A stretch of DNA of 8,943 nt from an uncultured bacterium. GTDB taxonomy: Bacteria; Actinomycetota; Actinomycetes; S36-B12. The notes under the pieces are model-generated. The model saw nothing but the letters and a program-made list of their open reading frames with translations. It did not search any database and was not told the DNA's origin. Location of the stretch: NCBI GenBank assembly GCA_903908025.1, contig CAIVQM010000238.1:1-8943 (forward strand), read 5' to 3'. Position 1 is the first letter of the stretch. Every line of letters begins with the position of its first letter. Below, piece by piece: positions 1 to 5,797 of the stretch. A program made the position numbers and the translations under genes.

Positions 1-43
1 CCCCCCACCCCCACCAACCTCAAGACGGACGGGGGTGGAGGGG
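1..43. repeat. GC-rich hairpin at left edge
   Basis: Bases 5-12 pair perfectly with 31-38, and bases 1-4 pair with 40-43 around one bulged A (39), giving about 12 bp with an 18-base loop. No T-run follows, so a classical Rho-independent terminator is not supported. The same DNA is open in frame 2 from the edge to a TGA at 77-79 (encoding PPPPPTSRRTGVEGTVFWAGHRYEE), which could be the tail of an upstream gene ending one base before the next ATG. The window edge prevents a choice between hairpin, coding tail or both. Confidence 0.3.
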
Positions 44-80
44 ACCGTATTCTGGGCCGGACACCGGTACGAGGAGTGAG

Positions 81-353
81 ATGAGCGAAATGGCCAGCGA
101 ACCCGATCCGTTCGAGGAGATCGTCCTCGACGAGGACTTCGTTTCGGGCGGCGTCAAGGAGCCCACGGCGGACGAGCGCGTCGAGCAGGCCCAACGCATC
201 GCGCGCAGCAATGATCGCCTCCGAGCTTCGGGGGAGATCTCCGACGGCTCGGGCAAGCCGCGTTTCCATCGGGTGCGCAAGTCGGCTCCGTGGATCGCTA
301 TCGGGGCGGCCATCGGAATTGGCATCCTCGTCATCGTCCTGATCGCCCGCTGA
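81..353 (+). CDS. Small tail-anchored membrane protein, unknown function
   Basis: A 90-residue protein with an acidic N-terminal half (DPFEEIVLDEDFV at 9-21, KEPTADERVEQ at 26-36), a basic patch RFHRVRK at 61-67 and one hydrophobic segment at about 70-89 that ends the protein. The basic patch before the helix predicts a cytoplasmic N-terminus with the C-terminus in the membrane; there is no signal peptide. The 'VLDEDFV...KEP' pattern recalls short uncharacterised membrane proteins common in Actinobacteria; this is memory of the pattern, not a search result. GAGGAG at 71-76, four bases before ATG 81, supports the start; ATG 90 in the same frame is less likely. The stop is six bases before the GTG of the next gene, so the two are probably co-transcribed. 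Confidence 0.8.
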   Translation: MSEMASEPDPFEEIVLDEDFVSGGVKEPTADERVEQAQRIARSNDRLRASGEISDGSGKPRFHRVRKSAPWIAIGAAIGIGILVIVLIAR

Positions 354-359
354 GGGATC

Positions 360-1085
360 GTGCCTGACCCGACGCCCGCAGGCGAGGCCGCTGGCCTGCT
401 CGCGGACAGCGTTGCCGTCGACGACTTCGTGACGTGGTCCGAGTGGGCCCTCGCGCGCGTGGGATTTCGGCCCTCCAACTGCCTTGCCCTCGTCGACGTG
501 TGCCGCGACGAGCTCATGGCCGACTTCGATGAGCAGGTCAGTCATGTCTGGGGCCGGCCCTTCGCCATCGGATCCCTCGCGGGGCTCGTCTTCCTCGGAC
601 GCACAGGCCTGCAGGCGGCCCTGAGCCATGTCCCCGGCGAGGACGGGCGCCACCGGTTCGTGGCCTTCTGCTTCCCGCACATCGGCATCGACGAAGACGG
701 AACGGTCGGACGCGTGCAGCGGCGGGGGATGTCGCGGGCATCGGTCGCATGCGGCGCACTGGCGGCTTTCCGTTCCGAGTTGACGGGTCCGCGCGCAGAG
801 GCAGTTCTTGATGTCGATGATGTGGAGCAGTCACTGCTGCGGATGCGGCTCGGTCCGCTGGTGCCCGATGGCTACGTGCCATCGCTGACGGAACTGACGG
901 AACTCGCGCGAGCATCGGCGGTGGCGGATGTGCATCGCTTCGTGGACCTGGCGCGCGGGCATGAGCCCGTCGATGTCGCGTACATCAGCGGGACCGTCGT
1001 ACACCTGCCCGACGGCGTCGACCATGTCGCCGCGGTTCAGGCCGAGGTGGTCATCGACGGGGTGCTGATTCCCCTTCCGCACTGA
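360..1085 (+). CDS. LCIB-type beta-carbonic anhydrase-like protein
   Basis: A 241-residue soluble protein with no signal peptide. Motifs match the LCIB family (limiting-CO2-inducible B; beta-carbonic-anhydrase fold) known from algae and some bacteria: CRDE at 48-51, GRTG at 80-83, SHVP at 89-92, PHIGID at 106-111, a Gly at 117 and SxxCGAL at 128-134. Likely zinc ligands are C48, H107 and C131, with D50/R49 as the nearby Asp/Arg pair expected of active family members. The family hydrates CO2 to bicarbonate; activity of this copy is inferred from retained ligands. The GTG start at 360 is preceded by GAGGGA at 352-357, which overlaps the stop of the upstream membrane-protein gene, implying coupled translation. 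The C-terminal part (about 145-241) is less conserved to my eye. A plain hypothetical protein is the alternative if the motif reading is wrong. Confidence 0.82.
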   Translation: MPDPTPAGEAAGLLADSVAVDDFVTWSEWALARVGFRPSNCLALVDVCRDELMADFDEQVSHVWGRPFAIGSLAGLVFLGRTGLQAALSHVPGEDGRHRFVAFCFPHIGIDEDGTVGRVQRRGMSRASVACGALAAFRSELTGPRAEAVLDVDDVEQSLLRMRLGPLVPDGYVPSLTELTELARASAVADVHRFVDLARGHEPVDVAYISGTVVHLPDGVDHVAAVQAEVVIDGVLIPLPH

Positions 1086-1133
1086 CGATTCCTTCGTGCT
1101 GTGCGGCCCCGTAGACACGCGCAACCACTCGAT

Positions 1134-1163
1134 TCCGGGCGAGACACATGTCACATGCCCGGA
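1134..1163 (+). terminator. Possible terminator hairpin after the carbonic anhydrase gene
   Basis: A 7-bp perfect stem, TCCGGGC paired with GCCCGGA, encloses a 16-base loop about 50 bases after the stop codon at 1085. There is no T-run after it, so it is only a weak candidate for the 3' end of the two-gene unit. Confidence 0.25.
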
Positions 1164-1346
1164 GCCGCGGGTGGCCCCGTGGATTGTGGCGTAGATCACG
1201 GTGCGTAGCGGTAAATACGGACATAACGGCCCGGATAGGTCCGGCGATATTCGGCGGACGGCTGGCCGAATGTCCTTGCCTTTCATAGACTTTTGGAACG
1301 GATGGCGACCTTCCCCGGTCGTCCGGCGAAGTGAAATTCGCGATGC

Positions 1347-1368
1347 TCCGGTGGTCGCCGCCACCGGA
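1347..1368 (+). repeat. 8-bp perfect hairpin in leader of secreted transglycosylase
   Basis: TCCGGTGG and CCACCGGA form a perfect 8-bp stem with a six-base loop (TCGCCG), about 155 bases before the ATG at 1523. It could be part of a structured 5' leader or an early terminator; the sequence does not decide. Confidence 0.4.
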
Positions 1369-1522
1369 AACCGTGCGACCAGCAACGTCAGGGCGTGAGA
1401 CTCGCCTTCGACGGGCGCGCGGCTGGAGAGCCAGGCGAGGCAAGAGCCCTCGCTGCGGCATCGACCTGCATCGTGCCCACGCACGTGGCTGTGATGAGCC
1501 GCGTGCCGTCGCAAGAGGATGA

Positions 1523-2212
1523 ATGTCGAAGAGCAAGATCGCTCGAGGAGTCAAGGGCGTCAGTGTCGTCGCAGCCGGCGTGCTGCTGACGGCCTCCGTA
1601 GGAACGGCTGTTGCCGCGCCGGTTCCGGTAGTTGCCGGCCCGGTCGAGGCGGCAGTTCCAGCTGACGCGGCTCCGGTCGCGGCGGCTGCGCCCACGATGT
1701 GGCGTGAGTCCGTAGCGGGAGCGGAACTTTCGCTTGCGGCTGCTGTCGTTGCTCGACCGAGTCGTGCAGTGAGTGCCCGTCAGGTGCAGGCAGCTGCCTA
1801 CGTGAAGTTCACCAACTTCACCCTGAACTCCCCGGACACCAAGGACATGCGCGGTATCGAGCCGAGCATGTACCGCGGTGCGTTCTTCAACAAGGCTTCC
1901 GAGGCCAAGCGACTGTGCGTCGTCGAGCGCGAGAGCGAGGGTCACTACGACGTCATTTCGCCCAGCGGCTCGTACTTCGGCGCCTACCAGGTGTCGCGAC
2001 CGCTCGCCAGTGGTGCGACGTGGATGATGCTCAAGGAGCACAAGAAGCTGATGGGCGAGGCGGCAGCCAAGAACGTGCTGGCCCGACTCCGCGTCACGCC
2101 GATGAACAAGTGGCCCCGCTATTGGCAGGACGCCGCATTCCACACCGTCATCAACTGGGATCACACTCTGTCCGGCGCGGCCCACTGGGCCGGCGGTCGC
2201 TGGCACTGCTGA
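1523..2212 (+). CDS. Secreted lysozyme-fold (transglycosylase-like / Rpf-like) protein
   Basis: A 229-residue exported protein. A signal peptide is clear: basic start (SKSKIARGVKG), hydrophobic core at about 13-28 and an AVA/A cleavage site after residue 31. An Ala/Pro/Val-rich linker to about 90 follows, then a C-terminal catalytic-type domain (about 95-229). C132-VVER-E137-S138 followed by SPSGSYFGAYQ (146-156) matches the Glu-Ser and Gly-Ala-Tyr-Gln elements of actinobacterial lytic transglycosylase and resuscitation-promoting-factor domains; E137 is the expected acid. The only cysteines, C132 and C229 (last residue), probably form a disulfide. Expected role: cleaving peptidoglycan glycan strands outside the membrane. 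AAGAGG at 1513-1518, four bases before ATG 1523, supports the start. The fold is likely; the exact class is uncertain. Confidence 0.83.
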   Translation: MSKSKIARGVKGVSVVAAGVLLTASVGTAVAAPVPVVAGPVEAAVPADAAPVAAAAPTMWRESVAGAELSLAAAVVARPSRAVSARQVQAAAYVKFTNFTLNSPDTKDMRGIEPSMYRGAFFNKASEAKRLCVVERESEGHYDVISPSGSYFGAYQVSRPLASGATWMMLKEHKKLMGEAAAKNVLARLRVTPMNKWPRYWQDAAFHTVINWDHTLSGAAHWAGGRWHC

Positions 2213-2219
2213 GGTCAGC
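2208..2219. repeat. Palindrome spanning two convergent stop codons
   Basis: GCTGA-GG-TCAGC is a perfect inverted repeat containing the TGA of the transglycosylase-like gene (2210-2212) and, on the other strand, the TGA of the LysR gene (2217-2215). Only two bases separate the genes, so each transcript must end inside the other gene or at this short structure. Confidence 0.6.
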
Positions 2220-3147
2220 GCGCTGCGCGAGCCAGACGCTTGCGGCACTCCGTCTTGGCGATTCGCATGAATCGACTGGCAGCCGGCATGGGTGTGGTGT
2301 CGGCGGGCACGGCGATGAGAATGGTGCGCGGCTCGAGCGGTGGGTCCAGTGACCGCACGGTGATGCCGGGGTCGCTTGTGTCGACGGCGAGCAGGGGCAT
2401 GATCGCCGGACCCATCCCCGCGCGCACCATGCCCTGCACGGCGCCGTTGTCGTTGGAGCGGAAGACATAGTTCGGTGTCACTCCCGTCGCTCGCAGTGCC
2501 TTGTCGATCGTGCTCTGATCGCCACCCTGATGCTGGCCCACCATCGGCACGCCCAGCAGCCCGCGGGTGGGGAAGGTCTTGCCTCGATGCAGTTGCGCGA
2601 GTCGGCCACCCGTGGGCAGTACGACGACGAACGGATCGATGCCGAGTTCGCTGATGGCCAGACGACTGTCCTCGTAGGGTCCGGTGAGGAACGCTACGTC
2701 GATCTCGCCGGCGAGCAGGTCTTCGACGAGTTCGCCGTTGTAGTCGTGCTCGACGAGGTGGATGCCCAGGTCGGGGGCCACATCGCGCATCTCCCGGACC
2801 AGCGCCGGTAGCAGTTGCACCGAGACGCTCTGGTAGGTCCCGATCGTCAGTCGCCCGGCAGTCCCCGATGCCAGATCGGCCAGTTCCTGCTCGGCCGTTG
2901 CCAGGCGCGCAGCGATGGCAACCGCGTGCTTGAGGAGCAGTCGGCCGGCGGGCGTCAGCGTCACGGGCCGAGGTCCACCCGGGCGGTCGAAGAGGCGCTG
3001 GCCGACGGCCCGCTCAAGCCCGGCGATCTGCTGGCTGATGGCGGCCTGCGAGAAGCCGAGCAGGTCAGCCGCGCCGATGAAGGAACCCTCGTCCGCCACG
3101 GCGATGAGGGCGCGCAGATGTCTGAATTCGATACCGTCGAAGGCCAT
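2215..3147 (-). CDS. LysR-family transcriptional regulator
   Basis: A 310-residue DNA-binding regulator. The N-terminal winged helix-turn-helix is typical: FRHLRALIAVADEGSF, then AADLLGFSQAAISQQIAGLE and LFDRPGGPRPVTLTPAG within the first 70 residues. A coiled linker helix (about 73-95) leads to a periplasmic-binding-like effector domain from about residue 98 (GRLTIGTYQSV) to the end. The effector is not predictable. Neither possible ATG (3153 or 3147) has a ribosome binding site. A TATACT box at 3160-3155 places a start site eight bases downstream, exactly at ATG 3147, so a leaderless start is preferred; 3153 would add two residues (MA). The gene is divergent from a 92-residue gene, the usual arrangement for a LysR regulator and its target, and convergent with the transglycosylase-like gene. 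Confidence 0.94.
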   Translation of the reverse strand: MAFDGIEFRHLRALIAVADEGSFIGAADLLGFSQAAISQQIAGLERAVGQRLFDRPGGPRPVTLTPAGRLLLKHAVAIAARLATAEQELADLASGTAGRLTIGTYQSVSVQLLPALVREMRDVAPDLGIHLVEHDYNGELVEDLLAGEIDVAFLTGPYEDSRLAISELGIDPFVVVLPTGGRLAQLHRGKTFPTRGLLGVPMVGQHQGGDQSTIDKALRATGVTPNYVFRSNDNGAVQGMVRAGMGPAIMPLLAVDTSDPGITVRSLDPPLEPRTILIAVPADTTPMPAASRFMRIAKTECRKRLARAAR

Positions 3148-3154
3148 AGCCATA

Positions 3155-3160
3155 AGTATA
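3155..3160 (-). promoter_or_regulatory. Likely -10 box of the LysR gene (leaderless)
   Basis: TATACT on the minus strand lies seven bases upstream of ATG 3147, the distance expected for a transcript starting on that A. The sequence 17 bases further upstream (GCTAAA) is a poor -35 match, consistent with an activator-dependent or weak promoter. Confidence 0.45.
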
Positions 3161-3163
3161 GGT

Positions 3164-3190
3164 GATCGACACGATCGTTTAGCATCGTTT
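3164..3190. promoter_or_regulatory. Palindrome and phased direct repeat between divergent genes (probable LysR operator)
   Basis: GATCG-ACA-CGATC (3164-3176) is a perfect inverted repeat. It overlaps a direct repeat, ATCGTTT at 3174-3180 and again at 3184-3190, exactly one helical turn apart. The site lies immediately upstream of the LysR -10 box and about 50-80 bases before the ATG of the divergent gene, where a LysR tetramer would bind. It does not fit the textbook T-N11-A pattern exactly, so the assignment rests on symmetry and position. Confidence 0.45.
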
Positions 3191-3242
3191 TTCTTTATGT
3201 CTCGATCCGCGTACCGTGGAATCAGACGAAAAGGAGCACGAC

Positions 3243-3521
3243 ATGATCACCTACCCGAACTCCGGCACCGCGAGCCTTGCAGTCCTTGACTACGTGATTG
3301 AGGCCGATGGCATCGCCGCAGACCCGGTGGGCCTGCTGCTCCTCGCGCACGAGGCCCGCGATCTCGGCATCAGTGAACTGATGGTGGACGTGATGGTCGA
3401 TGAGGCGCAGCCGGAGGTTGCCCGGATCCGCGCCTATGCGCGCGTGTCCGTTCAGGTTGCGAACCATCGCTTCGCGCGCTCATTCGCGACTGCCGACCTG
3501 GAGCTTGAGCCGGCCTGCTAG
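3243..3521 (+). CDS. 92-residue protein of unknown function, divergent from LysR
   Basis: Not recognised as a member of any family. It is a small soluble protein with no signal peptide or membrane helix. It is acidic through the middle (residues 16-58, including VDVMVDEAQPEVAR) and ends with more basic, beta-like segments (YARVSVQVANHRFARSF, 65-81). The single cysteine is the last residue. AAGGAG at 3231-3236, six bases before ATG 3243, fixes the start; an upstream in-frame GTG at 3216 would place that ribosome binding site inside the gene and is rejected. The gene stands alone between the LysR promoter region and a strong terminator, so it is probably a monocistronic LysR target. That link is inferred from position only. 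Confidence 0.75.
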   Translation: MITYPNSGTASLAVLDYVIEADGIAADPVGLLLLAHEARDLGISELMVDVMVDEAQPEVARIRAYARVSVQVANHRFARSFATADLELEPAC

Positions 3522-3535
3522 CCGCCGCGCAAACG

Positions 3536-3571
3536 ACGAAGGGGCGGGTCCGAATGGACTCGCCCCTTCGT
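3536..3571. terminator. Strong hairpin terminator, probably bidirectional
   Basis: ACGAAGGGGCGGGTCC (3536-3551) pairs with GGACTCGCCCCTTCGT (3556-3571): a 16-bp stem with a single G-T wobble and a GAAT loop. It starts 14 bases after the stop of the 92-residue gene and ends 18 bases before the stop of the convergent membrane-protein gene, so it can end transcription from both sides. The following T content is low on both strands, as is common in high-GC Actinobacteria. Confidence 0.85.
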
Positions 3572-3589
3572 GTTGCCGTGATGCTGTCG

Positions 3590-4033
3590 CTACGCGGCCT
3601 TGGCTCCGCCAAGTCGACCGGCGATGTTCAGTAGCGCAACACCGATCAGGATGAAGACGATGCCGATGCCGATCGCCATGAACGCGACGCCGAAGGCGAC
3701 GACGGACGTGAACAGCGATGCGCGAAGGAACGAGCCGTTCATCGCCACGTTGCGAAGCGGATCCTCGCGATCGAGCTGGGCGTAGGTCTTGCCGCCGGTG
3801 GCCTCGAGAGCGTGGACGGAGATGATGTCGGCCTGGCAGTAGGCCGCGAACGGACCCGCTACCGATTGCCCGCCGAGGCAGCTTGCATCCTCAGCAACGG
3901 TGATGTTCTCCTTCGAGAGGGTGCTGCTCACCGTGCCGTAGGTGACCGCGCCGGCAATGACCATGATGGCGCCGATGACCATGATGACGATGCTGATCCA
4001 CTTGGCTGAGCCGGATCCAGAGTTTCCGGACAT
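3590..4033 (-). CDS. Two-helix membrane protein ('LigA'-mislabelled actinobacterial family)
   Basis: A 147-residue membrane protein of unknown function. Two hydrophobic segments (about 12-33 and 105-137) flank an external domain of about 70 residues containing the pattern NITVAEDA, GGQSVAGPFAAYCQAD, HALEATGGKTYAQLDREDP and NGSFLRASLFTSVVAFGVAFM. This recalls small actinobacterial membrane proteins that databases have wrongly labelled 'aromatic ring-opening dioxygenase LigA'; nothing here resembles an iron-dependent dioxygenase. Two cysteines (C52, C66) sit in the external domain and could form a disulfide. The start at 4033 is chosen because GGGAGG (minus strand, 4047-4042) lies eight bases upstream; a longer frame to 4141 has no such support and would add a non-membrane leader of 36 residues. 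Confidence 0.83.
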   Translation of the reverse strand: MSGNSGSGSAKWISIVIMVIGAIMVIAGAVTYGTVSSTLSKENITVAEDASCLGGQSVAGPFAAYCQADIISVHALEATGGKTYAQLDREDPLRNVAMNGSFLRASLFTSVVAFGVAFMAIGIGIVFILIGVALLNIAGRLGGAKAA

Positions 4034-4049
4034 GTGTACTGCCTCCCAA

Positions 4050-4072
4050 CATCGGCCAACCATTGACCGATG
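4050..4072. promoter_or_regulatory. Inverted repeat just upstream of the membrane-protein ribosome binding site
   Basis: CATCGG (4050-4055) and CAA (4057-4059) pair with TTG (4063-4065) and CCGATG (4067-4072); one C/A mismatch interrupts nine paired positions around a three-base centre. It ends three bases from the GGGAGG ribosome binding site, so it may be an operator or an RNA hairpin controlling translation. Confidence 0.5.
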
Positions 4073-4231
4073 CCGCTCACTCTGCTGCCTGCTGGGGCCC
4101 ATGGGAAGCATTTGCGGCACCTTCTGCGAGTTCTGTGACACTTCAGGACGAAAGGCCTGCGATTCACTAGGCCCAATGGCCGGTGAACGTTCAACCAGAC
4201 GGGTGTCTTGGGGTGTCGTAGGTCCCGAGGG
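4073..4231. other. Intergenic stretch between the SDR gene and the membrane-protein gene
   Basis: About 160 bases without a supported gene. It should hold the promoter of the membrane-protein gene, but no clear -35/-10 pair was seen. A short direct repeat GGGTGTC occurs at 4201-4207 and 4211-4217, ten bases apart, near the 3' end of the SDR gene. Confidence 0.4.
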
Positions 4232-4245
4232 TCAGGAAGTGACCC
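4229..4245 (-). terminator. Weak hairpin at the SDR stop codon
   Basis: GGGTCA (4229-4234) pairs with TGACCC (4240-4245) over a five-base loop, and the stop codon (4234-4232) lies in the stem. No T-run follows on the minus strand, so terminator function is only possible. Confidence 0.3.
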
Positions 4246-5017
4246 GATGCACCTTGTGCTGGGCCGCCTGGGCTACGGGTCGCACGACGAGGAGATCGAC
4301 GTTCACATGCGGGGGGAGGGTCGCCACCCACGCCACCGTCTGCGCCACATCGTCGGCCGTGAGCGGCTCGGCGACGCCGGCGTAGACCGCCGCCGCCTTG
4401 CCCGCATCGCCGCCAAAGCGGTTCAGAGCGAACTCGTCGGTGCGCACCATGCCGGGCGCGATCTCCGTGACGCGCACCGGCTGACCGCTGAGCTCCAGGC
4501 GCAGGGTGCCGGCGATGGCGGCCACGGCGTGCTTGGCGGCGATGTAGCTCCCGCCGTTCTCGTACGACACTCGCCCCGCGGTGGATCCCATCAGGACGAC
4601 CAGGCCGCGGCCGGAGGCGACAAGCAATGGCAGGACGGCACGCACGGTGCGCACCGTGCCCAGGACGTTGACGTCGAGTGCCTGCTGCCAGGCGTCGAGA
4701 TCGGCCTCGGCGATCGGATCGGCATCGAAGGATCCGCCCGCATTCGCGACCAGCAGCGTGACGTCGTCACCGGCGAGGGAGGCAACGAGGGCATTGACGC
4801 TGGCCTGGTTGGTGACATCGAGTTCGCGCGCCTCGATTCGATCGTCCTCGAGCTCCAGAGCGGTCAAGCGTTCGATCCGGCGTGCTGCGGCGATCACGCG
4901 GTGTCCGCGATCGGCGAGCGCTCGTGCGGTGGCGGCACCGATCCCACTGCTGGCTCCGGTCACTACGGCAGTGCCGCGGTTGGCTTCGACATCGTCGGTG
5001 GGGTCAGCGTGTTCCAT
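4232..5017 (-). CDS. Short-chain dehydrogenase/reductase, YdfG-like 3-hydroxy acid dehydrogenase
   Basis: A 261-residue cytoplasmic NAD(P)-dependent oxidoreductase with all classical SDR signatures: cofactor-binding TGASSGIG at 20-27, NAG at 92-94, N117, S145 (GSTAG), and Y158-x3-K162. ARR at 45-47 after the second strand favours NADPH. The C-terminal half (PGMVRTDEF, RFGGD, KAAAVY, PLTADDVAQTVAWVATLP, HVN, PVAQ, VHR) follows the YdfG / serine 3-dehydrogenase subgroup, which oxidises 3-hydroxy acids such as 3-hydroxypropionate or 3-hydroxyisobutyrate and reduces malonic semialdehyde. ATG 5017 begins four bases after the GntR stop, implying a two-gene transcript with coupled translation; no strong ribosome binding site is seen. 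The adjacent regulator and divergent mmsA support a semialdehyde substrate. Other hydroxy acids or L-serine remain possible. Confidence 0.9.
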   Translation of the reverse strand: MEHADPTDDVEANRGTAVVTGASSGIGAATARALADRGHRVIAAARRIERLTALELEDDRIEARELDVTNQASVNALVASLAGDDVTLLVANAGGSFDADPIAEADLDAWQQALDVNVLGTVRTVRAVLPLLVASGRGLVVLMGSTAGRVSYENGGSYIAAKHAVAAIAGTLRLELSGQPVRVTEIAPGMVRTDEFALNRFGGDAGKAAAVYAGVAEPLTADDVAQTVAWVATLPPHVNVDLLVVRPVAQAAQHKVHRVTS

Positions 5018-5021
5018 GGGG

Positions 5022-5756
5022 TCAGCGTGCCACGAGCGTTGTCTCGAACGCATGGGAGTCCGCTCGGTAGCAGTGCGCGGCGAACTCCACTGCATCACCG
5101 TTGTCGTCGTAGGCGGTGCGAGCCATGGTGAGTACAGGAGCGCCAGCGGTCAGACCGAGCAGTCGGGCCTCGTTCTTGTCGGCGCTGCGCGCACCAATCC
5201 GTTGCTGCGCGACTCGGATGTTCACGCCAGCACGCCGCATGAGTGCGTACAGGCCTTCCTCCTCCAGCCGCTCGCGGCTCAGCTCGACGAGATCGAGGGG
5301 GAGCCAGTTGCGCATGACGGCGAGCGGCTCGTGTTCGCGGGATCGCAGGCGGGCCAGGTAGATGACGGGTGCCTGCGGTTCGACGAGGAGGGCCTGCGCG
5401 ACCGTGGCATCGGCGGGAACCGTGGCGAGTTCGAGGACCCTGGTCGTGGGGTGCTGGCCGGCCGCCGCGAGATCCTCGTGGAGGCTGGTGAGTTCGAGCG
5501 GCCGGTCGACGGGGGAGCGCACGACCTGAGTCCCGACGCCTCGACGGCGGACGAGCAGGCCCTTGCTGACGAGTTCCTGCACGGCCTGGCGCACCGTGGG
5601 TCGGCCGAGGCCGAGCCGCTGGGCAAGCTCGACCTCAGTCTCGAGGCGGTCGCCCTGCTGCAAGGTTCCATCTCGGATGGCCTGCTCGAGCTGCTCGGCG
5701 AGTTGGGCATACAGCGGCAGCCGGCTGCCGCGGTCCAGCGTCAGGTCGAGCACCAT
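5022..5756 (-). CDS. GntR-family regulator, HutC/UTRA type
   Basis: A 244-residue repressor-type regulator. The N-terminal winged helix (about 13-80) carries LYAQLAEQLEQAI, GDRLETEVELAQRLGLGRPTVRQAVQELVSKGLLVRRRGVGTQV. The rest (about 88-241) is a UTRA ligand-binding domain (SLHEDLAAAGQHPTTRVLE, PVIYLARLRS, EPLAVMRNWLPLDL, VEFAAHCYRADSHAFE). The ligand cannot be read from sequence; context suggests a hydroxy acid or semialdehyde-related metabolite. No ribosome binding site precedes ATG 5756, but a promoter places the start site on that A, so the mRNA is probably leaderless. The SDR gene follows after four bases, and mmsA is divergent. The intergenic inverted repeat is the likely operator for autoregulation and for mmsA. 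Confidence 0.95.
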   Translation of the reverse strand: MVLDLTLDRGSRLPLYAQLAEQLEQAIRDGTLQQGDRLETEVELAQRLGLGRPTVRQAVQELVSKGLLVRRRGVGTQVVRSPVDRPLELTSLHEDLAAAGQHPTTRVLELATVPADATVAQALLVEPQAPVIYLARLRSREHEPLAVMRNWLPLDLVELSRERLEEEGLYALMRRAGVNIRVAQQRIGARSADKNEARLLGLTAGAPVLTMARTAYDDNGDAVEFAAHCYRADSHAFETTLVAR

Positions 5757-5762
5757 GAGTGC

Positions 5763-5791
5763 AGCCTAGGTTCCCGCGCTGTTAATGTAAA
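5763..5791 (-). promoter_or_regulatory. Promoter of the gntR-SDR operon, leaderless
   Basis: On the minus strand TTTACA (5791-5786) and TAGGCT (5768-5763) are separated by 17 bases. Six bases separate the -10 box from the A of ATG 5756, so transcription should start on the start codon itself, explaining the absent ribosome binding site. Confidence 0.6.
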
Positions 5792-5797
5792 GACATT
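5784..5797. promoter_or_regulatory. Candidate GntR operator in the gntR/mmsA intergenic region
   Basis: AATGT-AAAG-ACATT is a perfect inverted repeat; read on the minus strand it contains TGT-N4-ACA, a pattern seen in GntR-family operators. It covers the -35 box of the gntR promoter (5791-5786) and touches the mmsA -35 box at 5798, so bound repressor could block both promoters. Confidence 0.6.

Larger units (their letters stand above)
1086..1522 (+). other. 437-base non-coding region with several hairpins (likely 3' end plus leader)
   Basis: No convincing gene on either strand. The region lies between the carbonic anhydrase gene and the secreted-enzyme gene. Hairpins visible: TCCGGGC 1134-1140 with GCCCGGA 1157-1163; CCGGA 1231-1235 with TCCGG 1240-1244; ATTCGGC 1249-1255 with GCCGAAT 1265-1271; TCCGGTGG 1347-1354 with CCACCGGA 1361-1368; CGTC 1386-1389 with GACG 1410-1413 enclosing GGCG/CGCC; GCGAGG 1435-1440 with CCTCGC 1448-1453; CCACG 1477-1481 with CGTGG 1484-1488. 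A relatively AT-rich patch around 1190-1300 could hold the promoter, but no pair of boxes is convincing. No known riboswitch core was recognised. Confidence 0.5.

Noticed and set aside
1086..1522. c-di-AMP (ydaO) riboswitch, expected before actinobacterial cell-wall hydrolase genes.
   Set aside because: I could not find the conserved core segments; only generic hairpins are visible.
831..2248. Overlapping minus-strand frames (831-1514, 1051-1695, 1388-2248) across the intergenic region and the transglycosylase-like gene.
   Set aside because: No ribosome binding sites or recognisable domains; they run through a gene with a clear signal peptide and through hairpin-rich DNA.
3216..3242. GTG 3216 as start of the 92-residue protein.
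   Set aside because: It has no ribosome binding site of its own, while AAGGAG at 3231-3236 is ideally placed for ATG 3243.
3590..4033. Aromatic ring-opening dioxygenase (LigA) as product name for the two-helix membrane protein.
   Set aside because: A known mislabel of this type of small membrane protein; no metal-binding dioxygenase motif is present.
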